A stretch of DNA of 64,000 nucleotides from Tenrec ecaudatus. Its lineage: Eukaryota; Chordata; Mammalia; Afrosoricida; Tenrecidae. The stretch lies in NCBI RefSeq assembly GCF_050624435.1, contig NW_027459438.1, forward strand, positions 110,001 to 174,000. The letters are read 5' to 3'. The number at the start of each line of letters is the position of its first letter. Positions within the stretch are counted from its first letter, which is position 1. Below, in pieces: positions 1-11,915 of this stretch. Made by a program: the position numbers and the translations under genes. The notes under the pieces are model-generated. The model was not told the DNA's origin, made no database searches, and saw nothing but the letters and a program-made list of their open reading frames with translations.

Positions 1-367
1 TAGGGCAGGGCCATCAGGATTGTGTGTGTGTACGTGTGTATGAAGGGACCTGAGTGAGGCAGCGAATAGGGGATGGGCATCAGGAGTGTGTGTGTGTGTG
101 TGTGTTTAGGGACAAGAGTGAGGCAGGGAATAGGGAAGGGGGTTCGGTAGTGTGTGTGTGTGTGTATGTGTGTGTGTGTGTGTGTGTGTAGGGGTTCGAG
201 AGGGGCAGGGAATAGGGAATGGGCTTCAGGGGTGTGTGTGTGTGTTGGGTGTTTGTGTGTGTTTGTAGTGGCAAGAGTGAGGCAGGGAATAGGGAAGGTG
301 CTTCAGGAGCGTGTATGTGTGTGTGTGTAGGGGCTGGAGAGAGGCAGGGAATAGGGAAGGGCTTCAG

Positions 368-402
<35 letters not shown>

Positions 403-442
403 GGGACAGGAGTGAGGCAGGGAATAGGGAAGGGGCTTCAGG

Positions 443-477
<35 letters not shown>

Positions 478-736
478 GGGCTGGAGTGAGGCAGGGAATA
501 GCCAAGGGGCTTCAGGAGCTTGTGTGTGGGTACAGGCGTGAGGCAGGGAATAGGGAAGGGGCTTATTGAGTCTATTGGGAGTGTGCAGGAATGAGGCAGG
601 GGATTGTGAATGGGAATTGTGTGTGTGTTTGTGTATGTGTGTGGGAGGACAGGAGTGAGGCAGGGAATAGGGATGGGCATCAGGAGTGTGTGTGTGTTTG
701 TGTGTGTAGGGACAGGAGTGAGGCAGGGAATAGGGA
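1..736. repeat. Unit 0 (partial): distal end of a TG minisatellite block
   Basis: This is the last 736 bp of a TG block whose start lies outside the window. It begins within the spacer that follows the (GA)n tract in other copies (compare 5790 onward). It carries the single-copy-per-block spacer ttattgagtctattgggag near 570 and ends at the CpG-block landmark. The sequence is nearly identical to the ends of the blocks feeding units 3 and 5. Confidence 0.9.
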
Positions 737-2087
737 GTCAGATGCCAACCATACAGATGTAAATCGCACGAAAAGGTCTCAACCATCGGGCAGCCAGCTA
801 TCCTGAACTCACCAGGGCACAGTTCTGAAGTCAGTGATGGACCGAAGAGGGGGTGCGGGGCGATTAGATGAGAGACGGACTTCGCGAACTATGTCTCAGG
901 GAAATAAGCCCCCGGATATCCCGCCTGTAGGACTGCACCTGGGTGAACAATGTCTCAGAAATATTTCCGCGGTTATCCGTCCCATAAGACTGCGCCTGTG
1001 TGAAGTAGGTCTCAGAGAAAAATCCGCGGTTATCCATTCTGTGCCACTGCGCCTGCGTGAACTATGTCCCAGAGAAATAGTTCCCGTAAATTCGGCCAGT
1101 AGGACTGCGCCTGCGTGAACTAGGACTGAGAAATAAGTGCGCGGTTATCCGTCCTGTACCACTGCGCCTGCGTGAACGAGCTGAGAGAAATGAGTCCCCA
1201 GATATCCGGCCTGTACGCCTACGCCTGCGTGAACTATGTCCCAGAGAAATAGTGCCCGGAATTGCGGCCCGTAGGACTGCGCCTGCGTGAACTAGGGCTG
1301 AGAAATAAGTGCGCGGTTATCCGTCCTGTGACAATGCGCCTGCGTGAAGGAGCTGAGAAATGAGTCCCCGGATATCCGGCCAGTACACCTACGCCTGCGT
1401 GGATTATGTCCCAGAGAAATAGTCCCGGGAAACGCGGCCTGTAGGACTGCGCCTGCGTGAACTAGGGCTGAGAAATAAGTGCGCGGTGATCCGCCTTGTG
1501 CCACTGCGCCTGCGTGAAAGCTCGGAGCTATGCGTCCCCGGATATCCGGCCTGTAAACCTACGCCTGCGTCAATTATATCCCAGAGTAATAGTCCCCGGA
1601 ATTGCGGCCCGTAAGACTGCGCCTGCGTGAACTAGGGCTGAGAAATAAGTGCGCGGTTATCTGCCCTGTGCAACTGCGCTTGCGTGAACGATCTCTGGGA
1701 TATGTCTCCTGATATCCGGCCTGTCAACCTACGCCTGCGTGAATTATGTCCCAGAGAAATAGTCCCCGGGATTGCGGTCTGTAGGACTGCGCCTGCGTGA
1801 ACTAGAGCTCAAAAGTCAGTCCGCGGTTATCCGTCTTGTGCCACTGCGCCTGTGTGATCGCGCTCAGAGAAATGAGTCACCGGTTATCCAGCTGTACACC
1901 TACGCCGACGTGAACTATTTCTCAGAAATAAGTTCGCGGTTGTCTGTCCTGTAAGATGCCGCCTGTGTGAACTGCCTCAGAGAAATACGACCCCGGATAT
2001 CAGGCCAGTGGGACAGTGCCTGCTTAAAATATCTCTCAGAGAAATGAGTCCCCGGAATTCTGGCCTGTCTTTCATAAATATCCCCAG
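737..2087. repeat. CpG-rich 170-bp tandem repeats, unit 1
   Basis: The phrase aactagg(g/a)ctgag recurs at about 1119, 1291, 1461 and 1631, with a variant at 1801, giving periods of 172, 170, 170 and 170 bp. Each period holds three ~57-bp monomers, each with a core like CTGCGCCTGCGTGAAC followed by cagagaaat or gagaaataag and ending in gttatccg, gatatccgg or aattgcggcc. CpG is dense, in contrast to the flanks. The first ~130 bp (737-870) are not clearly periodic. Open frames of 60-94 codons here are by-products of the repeat and are not called as genes. Confidence 0.92.
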
Positions 2088-2560
2088 ATATGTGTATATA
2101 TATATGTGTGTGTGTGTGTATATAATCACACACATATGCATGTAACTATCTATTTATATTTCATATTATATCTATTTATACATCAATATTTATAAGTTTT
2201 TCTACATGTATTAATTATCTAGACATGTTTATAGATTCCCCTAGATTTCCATAGTAGTCCTTAATCTATCTCCATATTTTATTATATTTCCTTATTTTTG
2301 CTTCTATATTCATCTATTGATTTATAGGCCTTGTATACACTTACATATTAGCATTACTAATTGTATGTTTAGGTATATCATTGTTTACAATTTATTCATA
2401 TTCATAAATTTATGTTTGTCTATACTTATGATTTCATTTACACAATTAGGTATACACAAGTCAGTGATTTGTTCATATGTATATCTTCAAGATTTCCCAT
2501 GTTTATTAATTTATATTTAGATATAATTTATATTTAGATATAATTTATATTTAGATCTCT
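2088..2560. repeat. AT-rich spacer of unit 1
   Basis: Very AT-rich sequence starts with tatgtgtatatatatatg and a short (TG)n tract, continues with low-complexity attta/tata text, and ends in three tandem copies of tttatatttagatataa just before the L1 piece. No gene or recognisable transposon is visible. The equivalent spacers in the other units are 7861-8333, 13266-13737, 18958-19430, 24931-25402, 30719-31191 and 36508-36979, nearly identical to this one. Confidence 0.85.
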
Positions 2561-3292
2561 ATCTGAGGTAATTTAGGGAGAGACTGTTTTTCCAAATATT
2601 TATCCATGTCTTCCAAGTTTCTGAATTCATTAGAATACAGACCTTCATAGTACTTTGGGATTATGTTTTTAATCTCCTTGGGGTCTGTTGTTATTGCCCC
2701 TGATTCATCCCTCATCCTGGCTATTAATGTTTGCTCCTTTCTATCTTTGCTAAGCTTTTCCAGAGAACTCTCAATTTTGTTAATTCTTTCATAAAACAAG
2801 ATTTTAGTTGCATTTATCTTTTGCATTGACCTCTTGTCTTCACCCTGGTTTACCTCTGCCCTTATTTTTATTATTTTTTTTCTCTTGCTAATGGAGGAGT
2901 TGTTCTGCTGACTCTGTTTAGTTCTTGGAGGTTTTGTGTTAACGTATCTGTCATACGTCTTGCTTCATTTTCATGTATGTATTCAATGATATCCAGCTAC
3001 CTCGGATAATTTCCTTTACAGGGTCCAATAAGTTTTGATACACTGTATTCTCGTTCTCATTAGTTTCTAGAAACTTACTTATATACTCTCTGATCTAGGC
3101 GTGTACCCATTCATGTCACAGGAGAACATTGTTCATTCTCGAATTGGTTGCCCTTGCTCTTTGGGACATCCTCTTATTAATCTCCAGCTTTATGGCATAG
3201 TGATCTGAGAATTATGTCTGGATAATATCTATGTGTTTAGATTTACTGAGGCTGTTCTTGTGTCCCAGCATGTGGTGTATTCTTGAAAGAGA
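2561..3292 (-). mobile_element. Antisense L1 ORF2 fragment, unit 1
   Basis: Read on the minus strand, 3292 toward 3212 encodes SLSRIHHMLGHKNS, matching the SKIDHILG-type end of the L1 ORF2 endonuclease domain. Further on, 2826-2551 encodes QKINATKILFYERINKIE and later GAITTDPKEIKNII and DMDKYLE, the linker between endonuclease and reverse transcriptase. It corresponds to roughly residues 200-435 of a typical ORF2. The frame is broken, including at an 8-T homopolymer near 2874-2881, so it is non-functional. Both ends are truncated: the 5'-ward end runs directly into (TG)n, the other into AT-rich DNA. The fragment was part of the unit before amplification, since all copies share both breakpoints. 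Confidence 0.9.
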
Positions 3293-3331
<39 letters not shown>

Positions 3332-3690
3332 GGAAAGGAGTGAGGCAGAGATTAGGGTAGGGGCATCAGGAGTGATTGTGTGTGTCTGCGTGTGTGTATG
3401 TAGGGAGAGGAGAGAGCCAGACAATAGGGAATGAGCATCAGGACTGTGTGTGTATGGGTGAGTGGGGGGGGGCAGGATGAGGCAAGGAATAGGGAGGGGC
3501 TTCAGAGTTGTGTGTGTGTGTGTGTGTGTGTAGGGACATGACTGAAGCAGGGAATAGGGAAGGGGCTTCAGGACTGTGTGTACGGGTGTGTGTGTGTAGG
3601 GCCAGGAGTGAAGCAGGAAATAGGGAAGGGTCATCCAAGGCATGTTTTTTGTAGGGGCAAGAGTGAGGCAGGGAATAGAGAAAATGCATC

Positions 3691-3725
<35 letters not shown>

Positions 3726-3920
3726 TGTGTGTGTGGTGGCAGAAGGGAGGCAGGGAATAGGAAAGGGACTTCAGGAGTGTGTGTGTGTTCGTGTGTGTGT
3801 GTGCGTAGGGACAGGAGGGAGGCAGGGAATAGGCAGTGGGCATCAGGAGTGTGTGTTTATTTTTTATGGGCAAGAATGAGGCAGGGAATAGAGAAGATGC
3901 TTCAGGCATGCGTGCATGAT

Positions 3921-3954
<34 letters not shown>

Positions 3955-4122
3955 TATAGGGGCCTGAGTTAGGCAGTGATTAGACAATGGGCTTCAGGAG
4001 TGTGGGTGTGTGTGTGCATAGGGGTGGAGTGAGGCAGTGATTAGGGAAGGGGCTTTAGGAGTGTGTGTGTGTGTGTGTGTGTAGGGACAGGAGTAAGGCA
4101 GGGAATAGGGAAGGGGGTTCGG

Positions 4123-4156
<34 letters not shown>

Positions 4157-4818
4157 GGGTTGGAGAGGGGCAGGGAATAGGGAATGGGCTTCAGGGGTGT
4201 GTTGTGTGTTGGTGTTTGTGTGTGTTTTTGTGAGTAAGGGCAGGAGTGAGGCAGGGAATAGGGAAACAGTTTGAGGACTGTGTGTATGTGTGTGTGTGTG
4301 TAGGGGTAGGAGTGAGGCAGGAAATAGGGAAGGGGCTTCAGGAGAGGGTGAGATTGTGTGTGTGTGTGTAGGGGGGACATTAGTGAGGCAGTAAGTTGGT
4401 ATTGGGGATCAGGAGTGTGTGTATTTTTGTAGGGGCACGAATTAAGCAGGGAATAGAGAATATGCTTCAGGCCCGTGTGTATGTGTGTGTGTGTGTGTAG
4501 TGTCAGGAGTGAGGCAGGGAATAGGGAAGGGGCTTCAGGTGTGTGTGTGAGAGAGAGTGAGTGTAGGGACAGGAATGAGGCAAGAAATAGGGAATGGGCA
4601 TCAGGAGTGTGTGTGTATGTGTGTGTAGTGGGTGGGGGTTTTGTGGCAGGAGTTAGGCAAGGAATAGTGAAGGGGCTTCAGGAATGGGTGTGTGTCTGTG
4701 TGTTTGTGTGTGTGTGTAGGGACTGGAGTGAGGTAGGAAATTGGCATTGGGCTTCAGAAGTGTATGTGTGATTTTGTAGGGGCAAGAGTGAGGCAGGGAA
4801 TAGAGAACATGTTTCAGG

Positions 4819-4857
<39 letters not shown>

Positions 4858-4956
4858 GGACTGGAGTGAGGTAGGAAAATGGCATTGGGCTTCAGAAGTG
4901 TATGTGTGATTTTGTAGTGGCAAGAGTGAGGCAGGGAATAGAGAACATGGTTCAGG

Positions 4957-5004
<48 letters not shown>

Positions 5005-5225
5005 GGGACTGGAGTGAGGTAGGAAATTGGCATTGGGCTTCAGCAGCGTGTATGTGGGTGCAGGAGTGATGCAGGGAATAGGGAAGGGGCTTCTTGAGTC
5101 TATTGTGGGGTGTGCAGGAGTGATGCAGGGATTTGGGAATGGGTATTGTGCGTGTGTTTGTTTTTTTTGTGTGTGTTTGTGTGCGCAGGGAAAGAATGAG
5201 GAAGGGATTAGAGAAGGGACTTCAG

Positions 5226-5263
<38 letters not shown>

Positions 5264-5722
5264 GGACAGGAATGAGGCAGGAATAGGGAATGGGCATCAG
5301 GAGTGTGTGTGTGTATGGGTGTGTGTGCGTGCGTGTTGAGGGGCAAGAGTAAGGCAGGGAATAGGGTAGGGGCTTCAGGAGTGTGTGTGTATATTTCTGG
5401 GGCCATGGGAGAAGCAGGGAATAGAGAAGATGCTTGGGCCTGAGTGTGTGTATTTTTGTGTGTGTGTAGTGGCATGAGTGAGGCAGCTAATAGAGAATGG
5501 ACATCAGGGGTGTGTGTGTGGGAGGGGGGCCTGGAGTGATGCAGCAAATAGGAAATGGGCATCAGAAGTGTGTATGTGTGTGTTTGTGTGTGTGTGTGTG
5601 TTTGTGTATAGAGGCAAGTGTGAGTGAGGGAATAGAGAAGACGTTACAGGTATGTGTGTGTAGTGGCAAGAGTGAGCCAGGGAATAGGGAAGGGGCATGG
5701 AGTGAGTGAGACAGAGAGAGAA

Positions 5723-5778
<56 letters not shown>

Positions 5779-5936
5779 AAGTGAGGCAGGGAATAGGGCA
5801 GGGCCATCAGGATTGTGTGTGTGTACGTGTGTATGAAGGGACCTGAGTGAGACAGCGAATAGGGGATGGGCATCAGGTGTGTGTGTGTGTGTGTGTAGGG
5901 ACAAGAGTGAGGCAGGAAATAGGGAAGGGGGTTCGG

Positions 5937-5972
<36 letters not shown>

Positions 5973-6510
5973 GGGTTGGAGGGGGCAGGGAATAGGGAAT
6001 GGGCTTCAGGGGTGTGTGTGTGTGTTGGGTGTTTGTGTGTGTTTGTAGTGGCAAGAGTGAGGCAGGGAATAGGGAAGGTGCTTCAGGAGCGTGTATGTGT
6101 GTGTGTGTAGGGGCTGGAGAGAGGCAGGGAATAGGGAAGGGCTTCAGGAGTGTGTGTGTGTGTGTGTTTGTGTGTGTGTGTATAGGGACAGGAGTGAGGC
6201 AGGGAATAGGGAAGGGGCTTCAGGAGCGTGTGTGTGTGTGTGTGTGTGTAGGGGCTGGAGTGACTTAGGGAATAGCCAAGGGGCTTCAGGAGCTTGTGTG
6301 TGGGTACAGGCGTGAGGCAGGGAATAGGGAAGGGGCTTATTGAGTCTATTGGGAGTGTGCAGGAGTGAGGCAGGGGATTGTGAATGGGAATTGTGTGTGT
6401 GTTTGTGTATGTGTGTGGGAGGACAGGAGTGAGGCAGGGAATAGGGATGGGCATCAGGAGTGTGTGTGTGTTTGTGTGCGTAGGGACAGGAGTGAGGCAG
6501 GGAATAGGGA
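3293..6510. repeat. TG/GA minisatellite block, unit 1
   Basis: Dozens of (TG)n tracts, always TG on the plus strand, alternate with ~45-bp spacers resembling agggacaggagtgaggcagg plus gaatagggaaggggcttcag. A (GA)n tract lies at about 5711-5774. Spacers are distinguishable variants in an order conserved between units. Segment 4065-4210 is repeated in diverged form at about 5885-6030 (gttcggtagtgtg at 4117 and 5931), so the block itself contains an older ~1.8-kb-offset duplication. Confidence 0.93.
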
Positions 6511-7860
6511 GTCAGATGCAACCATACAGATGTAAATCGCACGAAACGGTATCAACCATCGGGCAGCCAGCTATCCTGAACTCAGCAGGGCACAGTTCTG
6601 AAGTCAGTGATGGACCGAAGACGGGGTGCGGGGCGCTTAGATGAGAGACGGACTTCGTGAACTATGGCTCAGGGAAATAAGCCCCCGGATATCCCGCCTG
6701 TAGGACTGCACCTGGGTGAACAATGTGTCAGAAATATGTCCGCGGTTATCCGTCCCTTAAGACTGCGCCTGTGTGAAGTAGGTCTCAGAGAAAAATCCGC
6801 GGTTATCCATTCTGTGCCACTGCGCCTGCGAGAACTATGTCCCAGAGAAATAGTTCCCGGAAATTCGACCAGTAGGATTGCGCCTGCGTCAACTAGGGCT
6901 GAGAAATAAGTGCGCGGTTATCCGTCCTGTACCACTGCGCCTGCGTGAACGAGCTGAGAGAAATGAGTCCCCAGATATCCGGCCTGTACACCTACGCCTG
7001 CGTGAACTATGTCCCAGAGAAATAGTCCCCGGAATTGCGGCCCGTATGACTGCGCCTGCGTGAACTAGGGCTGAGAAATAAGTGCGCGGTTATCCGTCCT
7101 GTGACAATGCGCCTGCGTGAACGAACTGAGAGAAATGAGTCCCCGGATATCCGGCCAGTACACCTACGCCTGCGTGGATTATGTCCCAGAGAAATAGTCC
7201 CGGGAAACGCGGCCTGTAGGACTGCGCCTGCGTGAACTAGGGCTGAGAAATAAGTGCGCAGTTATCCGCCTTGTGCCACTGCGACTGCGTGAAAGCTCGG
7301 AGCTATGCGTCCCCGGATATCCGGCCTGTAAACCTACGCCTGCGTCAATTATATCCCAGAGTAATAGTCCCCGGAATTGCGGCCCGTAAGACTGCGCCTG
7401 CGTGAACTAGGGCTGAGAAATAAGTGCGCGGTTATCTGCCTTGTGCAACTGCGCTTGCGTGAACGATCTCTGGGATATGTCTCCTGATATCCGGCCTGTC
7501 AACCTACGCCTGCGTGAATTATGTCCCAGAGAAATAGTCCCCGGGATTGCGGTCTGTAGGACTGCGCCTGCGTGAACTAGAGCTCAAAAGTCAGTCCGCG
7601 GTTATCCGTCTTGTGCCACTGCGCCTGTGTGATCGCGCTCAGAGAAATGAGTCACCGGTTATCCAGCTGTACACCTACGCTGACGTGAACTATTTCTCAG
7701 AAATAAGTTCGCGGTTGTCCGTCCTGTAAGATGCCGCCTGTGTGAACTGTCTCAGAGAAATAAGACCCCGGATATCAGGCCAGTGGGACAGTGCCTGCTT
7801 AAAATATCTCTCAGAGAAATGAGTCCCCGGAATTCTGGCCTGTCTTTCATAAATATCCCC
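6511..7860. repeat. CpG-rich 170-bp tandem repeats, unit 2
   Basis: Same architecture as unit 1 with type-B differences: gatgcaaccat (one C fewer), aaacggtatcaacc, and ctgcgagaactatg near 6826. It keeps the full set of 170-bp repeats (landmark to AT-rich distance about 1349 bp). Confidence 0.9.
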
Positions 7861-8333
7861 AGATATGTGTATATATATGTGTGTGTGTGTGTATATAATC
7901 ACACACATATGCATGTAACTATCTATTTATATTTCATATTATATCTATTTATACATCAATATTTATAAGTTTTTCTACATGTATTAATTATCTAGACATG
8001 TTTATAGATTCCCCTAGATTTCCATAATAGTCCTTAATCTATCTCCATATTTTATTATATTTACTTATTTTTGCTTCTATATTCATCTATTGATTTATAG
8101 GCCTTGTATACACTTACATATTAGCATTACTAATTGCATGTTTAGGTATATCATTGTTTATAGTTTATTCATATTCATAAATTTATTTGTTTGTCTATAC
8201 TTATGATTTCATTTACACAATTAGGTATACACAAGTCAGTGATTTGTTGATATGTATATCTTCAAGATTTCCCCTGTTTATTAATTTATATTTAGATATA
8301 ATTTATATTTAGATATAATTTATATTTAGATCT

Positions 8334-9069
8334 CTATCTGAGGTCATTTAGGGAGAGACTGTCTTTCCAAATATTTATCCATGTCTTGCAACTTTCTGAA
8401 TTCATTAGAATACAGACCTTCATAATACTTTGGGATTATGTTTTTAATCTCCTTGGGGTCTGTTGTTATTGCCCCTGATTCATCCCTCATCCTGGCTGTT
8501 AATGTTTGCTCCTTTCTATCTTTGCTAAGCTTTTCCAGAGAACTCTCAATTTTGTTAATTCTTTCATAAAACAAGATTTTAGTTGCATTTATCTTTTGCA
8601 TTGACCTTTTGTCTTCCCCCTGGTTTACCTCTGCCCTTATTTTTATTATTTTTTTTCTCTTGCTAATGGAGGGGTTGTTCTGCTCACTCTGTTTAGTTCT
8701 TGGAGTTTTTGTGTTAACGTATCTGTCATACGCCTTGCTTCATTTTCATGTATGTATTCAATGATATCCAGCTACCTCGGATAATTGCCTTTACATTGTC
8801 CAATAAGTTTTGATAAACTGTATTCTCGTTCTCATTAGTTTCTAGAAACTTACTTATATACTCTCTGATCTAGGCGTGTACCCATTCATGTCACAGGAGA
8901 ACGTTGTTCATTCTCCAATTGGTTGCCCTTGCTCTTTGGGACATCCTCTTATTAATCTCCAGCTTTATGGCACAGTGATCTGAGAATTATGTCTGGATAA
9001 TATCTATGTGTTTAGATTTACTGAGGCTGCACTTGTGTCCCAGCATGTGGTGTATTCTTGAAAGAGATC

Positions 9070-9070
<1 letters not shown>
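8334..9070 (-). mobile_element. Antisense L1 ORF2 fragment, unit 2
   Basis: Same ORF2 interval as in unit 1. Minus-strand residues differ at type-B positions (TLTARM, FRKLQDMDKYLER), shared with unit 4. The plus-strand text attcttgaaagagatccatg then passes directly into (TG)n, showing the native L1 CATGTG at the junction. Confidence 0.9.
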
Positions 9071-9113
<43 letters not shown>

Positions 9114-9702
9114 TGTAGGGACATGAGTGAAGCAGGGAATAGGGAAGGGGCTTCAGGAGTGTGTGTACGGGTGTGTGTGTGCAGGGCCAGGAGTGAAGCA
9201 GGAAATAGGGAAGGGTCATCCAAGGCATGTGTGTGTGTGTATTTTTGTAGGGGCAAGAGTGAGGCAGGGAATAGAGAAAATGCATCAGGTGTGTGTGTGT
9301 TTGTGTGTGTGTGTGTAGTGGCAGAAGGGAGGCAAGGAATAGGGAAGGGACTTCAGGAGTGTGTGTGTGTTCGTGTGTGTGTGTGTGTGTGTGTGTGCGT
9401 AGGGACAGGAGGGTGGCAGGGAATAGGCATTGGGCATCAGGAGTGTGTGTTTATTTTTTAGGGGCAAGAATGAGGCAGGGAATAGAGAAGATGCTTCAGG
9501 CATGCGTGCATGATTGTGTGTGTGTGTGTGTGTGTGTTTATATAGGGGCTGGAGTTAGGCAGTGATTCGAGAATGGGCTTCAGGAGTGTGGGTGTGTGTG
9601 TGCATAGGGGTGGAGTGAGGCAGTGATTAGTGAAGGGGCTTTAGGAGTGTGTGTGTGTGTGTAGGGACAGGAGTAAGGCAGGGAATAGGGAAGGGGGTTC
9701 GG

Positions 9703-9739
<37 letters not shown>

Positions 9740-10122
9740 TAGGGGTTGGAGAGGGGCAGGGAATAGGGAATGGGCTTCAGGGGTGTGTTGTGTGTTGGTG
9801 TTTGTGTGTTTTTGTGAGTAAGGCCAGGAGTGAGGCAGGGAATAGGGAAAGAGCTTGAGGACTGTGTGTATGTGTGTGTGTGTGTGTGTAGGGGTAGGAG
9901 TGAGGCAGGAAATAGGGAAGGGGCTTCAGGAGAGGGTGAGATTGTTTGTGTGTGTGTAGGGGGGACATTAGTGAGGCAGTAAGTTGGTATTGGGGATCAG
10001 GAGTGTGTGTATTTTTGTAGGGGCACGAATTAAGCAGGGAATAGAGAATATGCTTCAGGCCCGTGTGTATGTGTGTGTGTGTGTAGTATCAGGAGTCAGG
10101 CAGGGAATAGGGAAGGGGCTTC

Positions 10123-10159
<37 letters not shown>

Positions 10160-11340
10160 ATAGAGTGAGTGTAGGGACAGGAATGTGGCAAGAAATAGGG
10201 AATGGGCATCAGGAGTGTGTGTGTATGTGTGTGTAGTGGGTGGGGGTTTTGTGGCAGGAGTTAGGCAAGGAATAGTGAAGGGGCTTCAGGAATGGGTGTG
10301 TGTCTGTGTGTTTGTGTGTGTGTGTAGGGACTGGAGTGAGGTAGGAAATTGGCATTGGGCTTCAGAAGTGTATGTGTGATTTTGTAGGGGCAAGAGTGAG
10401 GCAGGGAATAGAGAACATGCTTCAGGCGTGTGTGTGTGTGTGTTTGTGTGTAGTGGCAGTAGTGAGGTAGGGAATAGGGAAGGGGCTTCAGCAGCGTGTA
10501 TGTGGGTGCAGGGGTGATGCAGGGAATAGGGAAGGGGCTTCTTGAGTCTATTGTGGGGTGTGCTGGAGTGATGCAGGGAATTGGGAATGGGTATTGTGCG
10601 TGTGTTTGTTTTTTGTGTGTGTGTTTGTGTGCGCAGGGAAAGAATGAGGAAGGGATTAGAGAAGGGACTTCAGGTGTGAGTGTGTGTGTGTGTGTGTAAG
10701 GACAGGAATGAGGCAGGAATAGGGAATGGGCATCAGGAGTGTGTGTGTGTATGGGTGTGTGTGTGTGCGTGTTGAGGGGCAAGAGTAAGGCAGGGAATAG
10801 GGTAGGGGCTTCAGGAGTGTGTGTGTATATTTCTGGGGCCAAGGGAGAAGCAGGGAATAGAGAAGATGCTTGGGCCTGAGTGTGTGTATTTTTGTGTGTG
10901 TGTAGAGCCATGAGTGAGGCAGCTAATAGAGAATGGACATCAGGGGTGTGTGTATGGGAGGGGGGCCTGGAGTGATGCAGCAAATAGGAAATGGGCATCA
11001 GAAGTGTGTATGTGTGTGTGTTTGTGTGTGTGTGTGTATAGAGGCAAGTGTGAGTGAGGGAATAGAGAAGACGTTACAGGTATGTGTGTGTAGTGGCAAG
11101 AGTGAGCCAGGGAATAGGGAAGGGGCATGGAGTGAGTGAGACAGAGAGAGAAGAGGGAGAGAGAGAGAGAGATCTGAAGTGAGGCAGGGAATAGGGCAGG
11201 GCCATCAGGATTGTGTGTGTGTACGTGTGTATGAAGGGACCTGAGTGAGGCAGCGAATAGGGGATGGGCATCAGGAGTGTGTGTGTGTGTGTGTGTGTTT
11301 AGGGACAAGAGTGAGGCAGGGAATAGGGAAGGGGTTTCGG

Positions 11341-11374
<34 letters not shown>

Positions 11375-11621
11375 GAGTTGGAGGGGCAGGGAATAGGGAA
11401 TGGGCTTCAGGGGTGTGTGTGTGTGTGTGTTGGGTGTTTGTGTGTGTTTGTAGTGGCAAGAGTGAGGCAGGGAATAGGGAAGGTGCTTCAGGAGCGTGTA
11501 TGTGTGTGTGTGTAGGGGCTGGAGAGAGGCAGGGAATAGGGAAGGGCTTCAGGAGTGTGTGTGTGTGTGTGTGTGTGTATAGGGACAGGAGTGAGGCAGG
11601 GAATAGGGAAGGGGCTTCAGG

Positions 11622-11656
<35 letters not shown>

Positions 11657-11915
11657 GGGCTGGAGTGAGGCAGGGAATAGCCAAGGGGCTTCAGGAGCTT
11701 GTGTGTGGGTACAGGCGTGAGGCAGGGAATAGGGAAGGGGCTTATTGAGTCTATTGGGAGTGTGCAGGAATGAGGCAGGGGATTGTGAATGGGAATTGTG
11801 TGTGTGTTTGTGTATGTGTGTGGGAGGACAGGAGTGAGGCAGGGAATAGGGATGGGCATCAGGAGTGTGTGTGTGTTTGTGTGTGTAGGGACAGGAGTGA
11901 GGCAGGGAATAGGGA
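9071..11915. repeat. TG/GA minisatellite block, unit 2
   Basis: At about 2.85 kb this is the shortest TG block. The (GA)n tract at about 11141-11172 is only about half the length of those in units 1, 3, 5, 6 and 7. An 11-bp aggggtttcgg variant near 11331 replaces agggggttcgg and is shared with the unit 4 block. Confidence 0.9.

Larger units (their letters stand above)
737..6510. repeat. Macrosatellite unit 1 (type A)
   Basis: Unit of 5774 bp: CpG block 737-2087, AT-rich 2088-2560, antisense L1 2561-3292, TG block 3293-6510. Type A is defined by the cagaaatatttccgcgg variant in the CpG block, shared with units 3 and 5. Its L1 piece keeps an 8-T homopolymer where units 3 and 5 have nine. Confidence 0.9.
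6511..11915. repeat. Macrosatellite unit 2 (type B), the shortest
   Basis: Unit of 5405 bp: CpG block 6511-7860, AT-rich 7861-8333, antisense L1 8334-9070, TG block 9071-11915. Type B is marked by gtgtcagaaatatgtccgcgg-like sequence near 6724 (shared only with unit 4) and by a short (GA)n tract later. It lacks the TG-block segment between the L1 piece and the gggacatgagtgaag spacer that is present in units 1, 3 and 5-7. Confidence 0.9.

Noticed and set aside
834-1118. Plus-strand open frames of 60-100 codons in the CpG blocks (RLRELCPREIV-type repeats)
   Set aside because: They come from the 57-bp monomer. The 170/172-bp period is not a multiple of three, so the frame is not kept, and start and stop points shift between units.
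737-2087. Centromeric satellite with CENP-B boxes, suggested by the 170-bp period
   Set aside because: I found no TTCGnnnnAnnCGGG on either strand. The closest text (cccgggaaacgcgg) fails the TTCG part. The period alone does not show centromere function.
3293-6510. CRISPR-like regular repeat and spacer layout
   Set aside because: Mammalian minisatellite: the 'spacers' are variants of one sequence and the 'repeats' are simple TG tracts of varying length; there are no cas genes.
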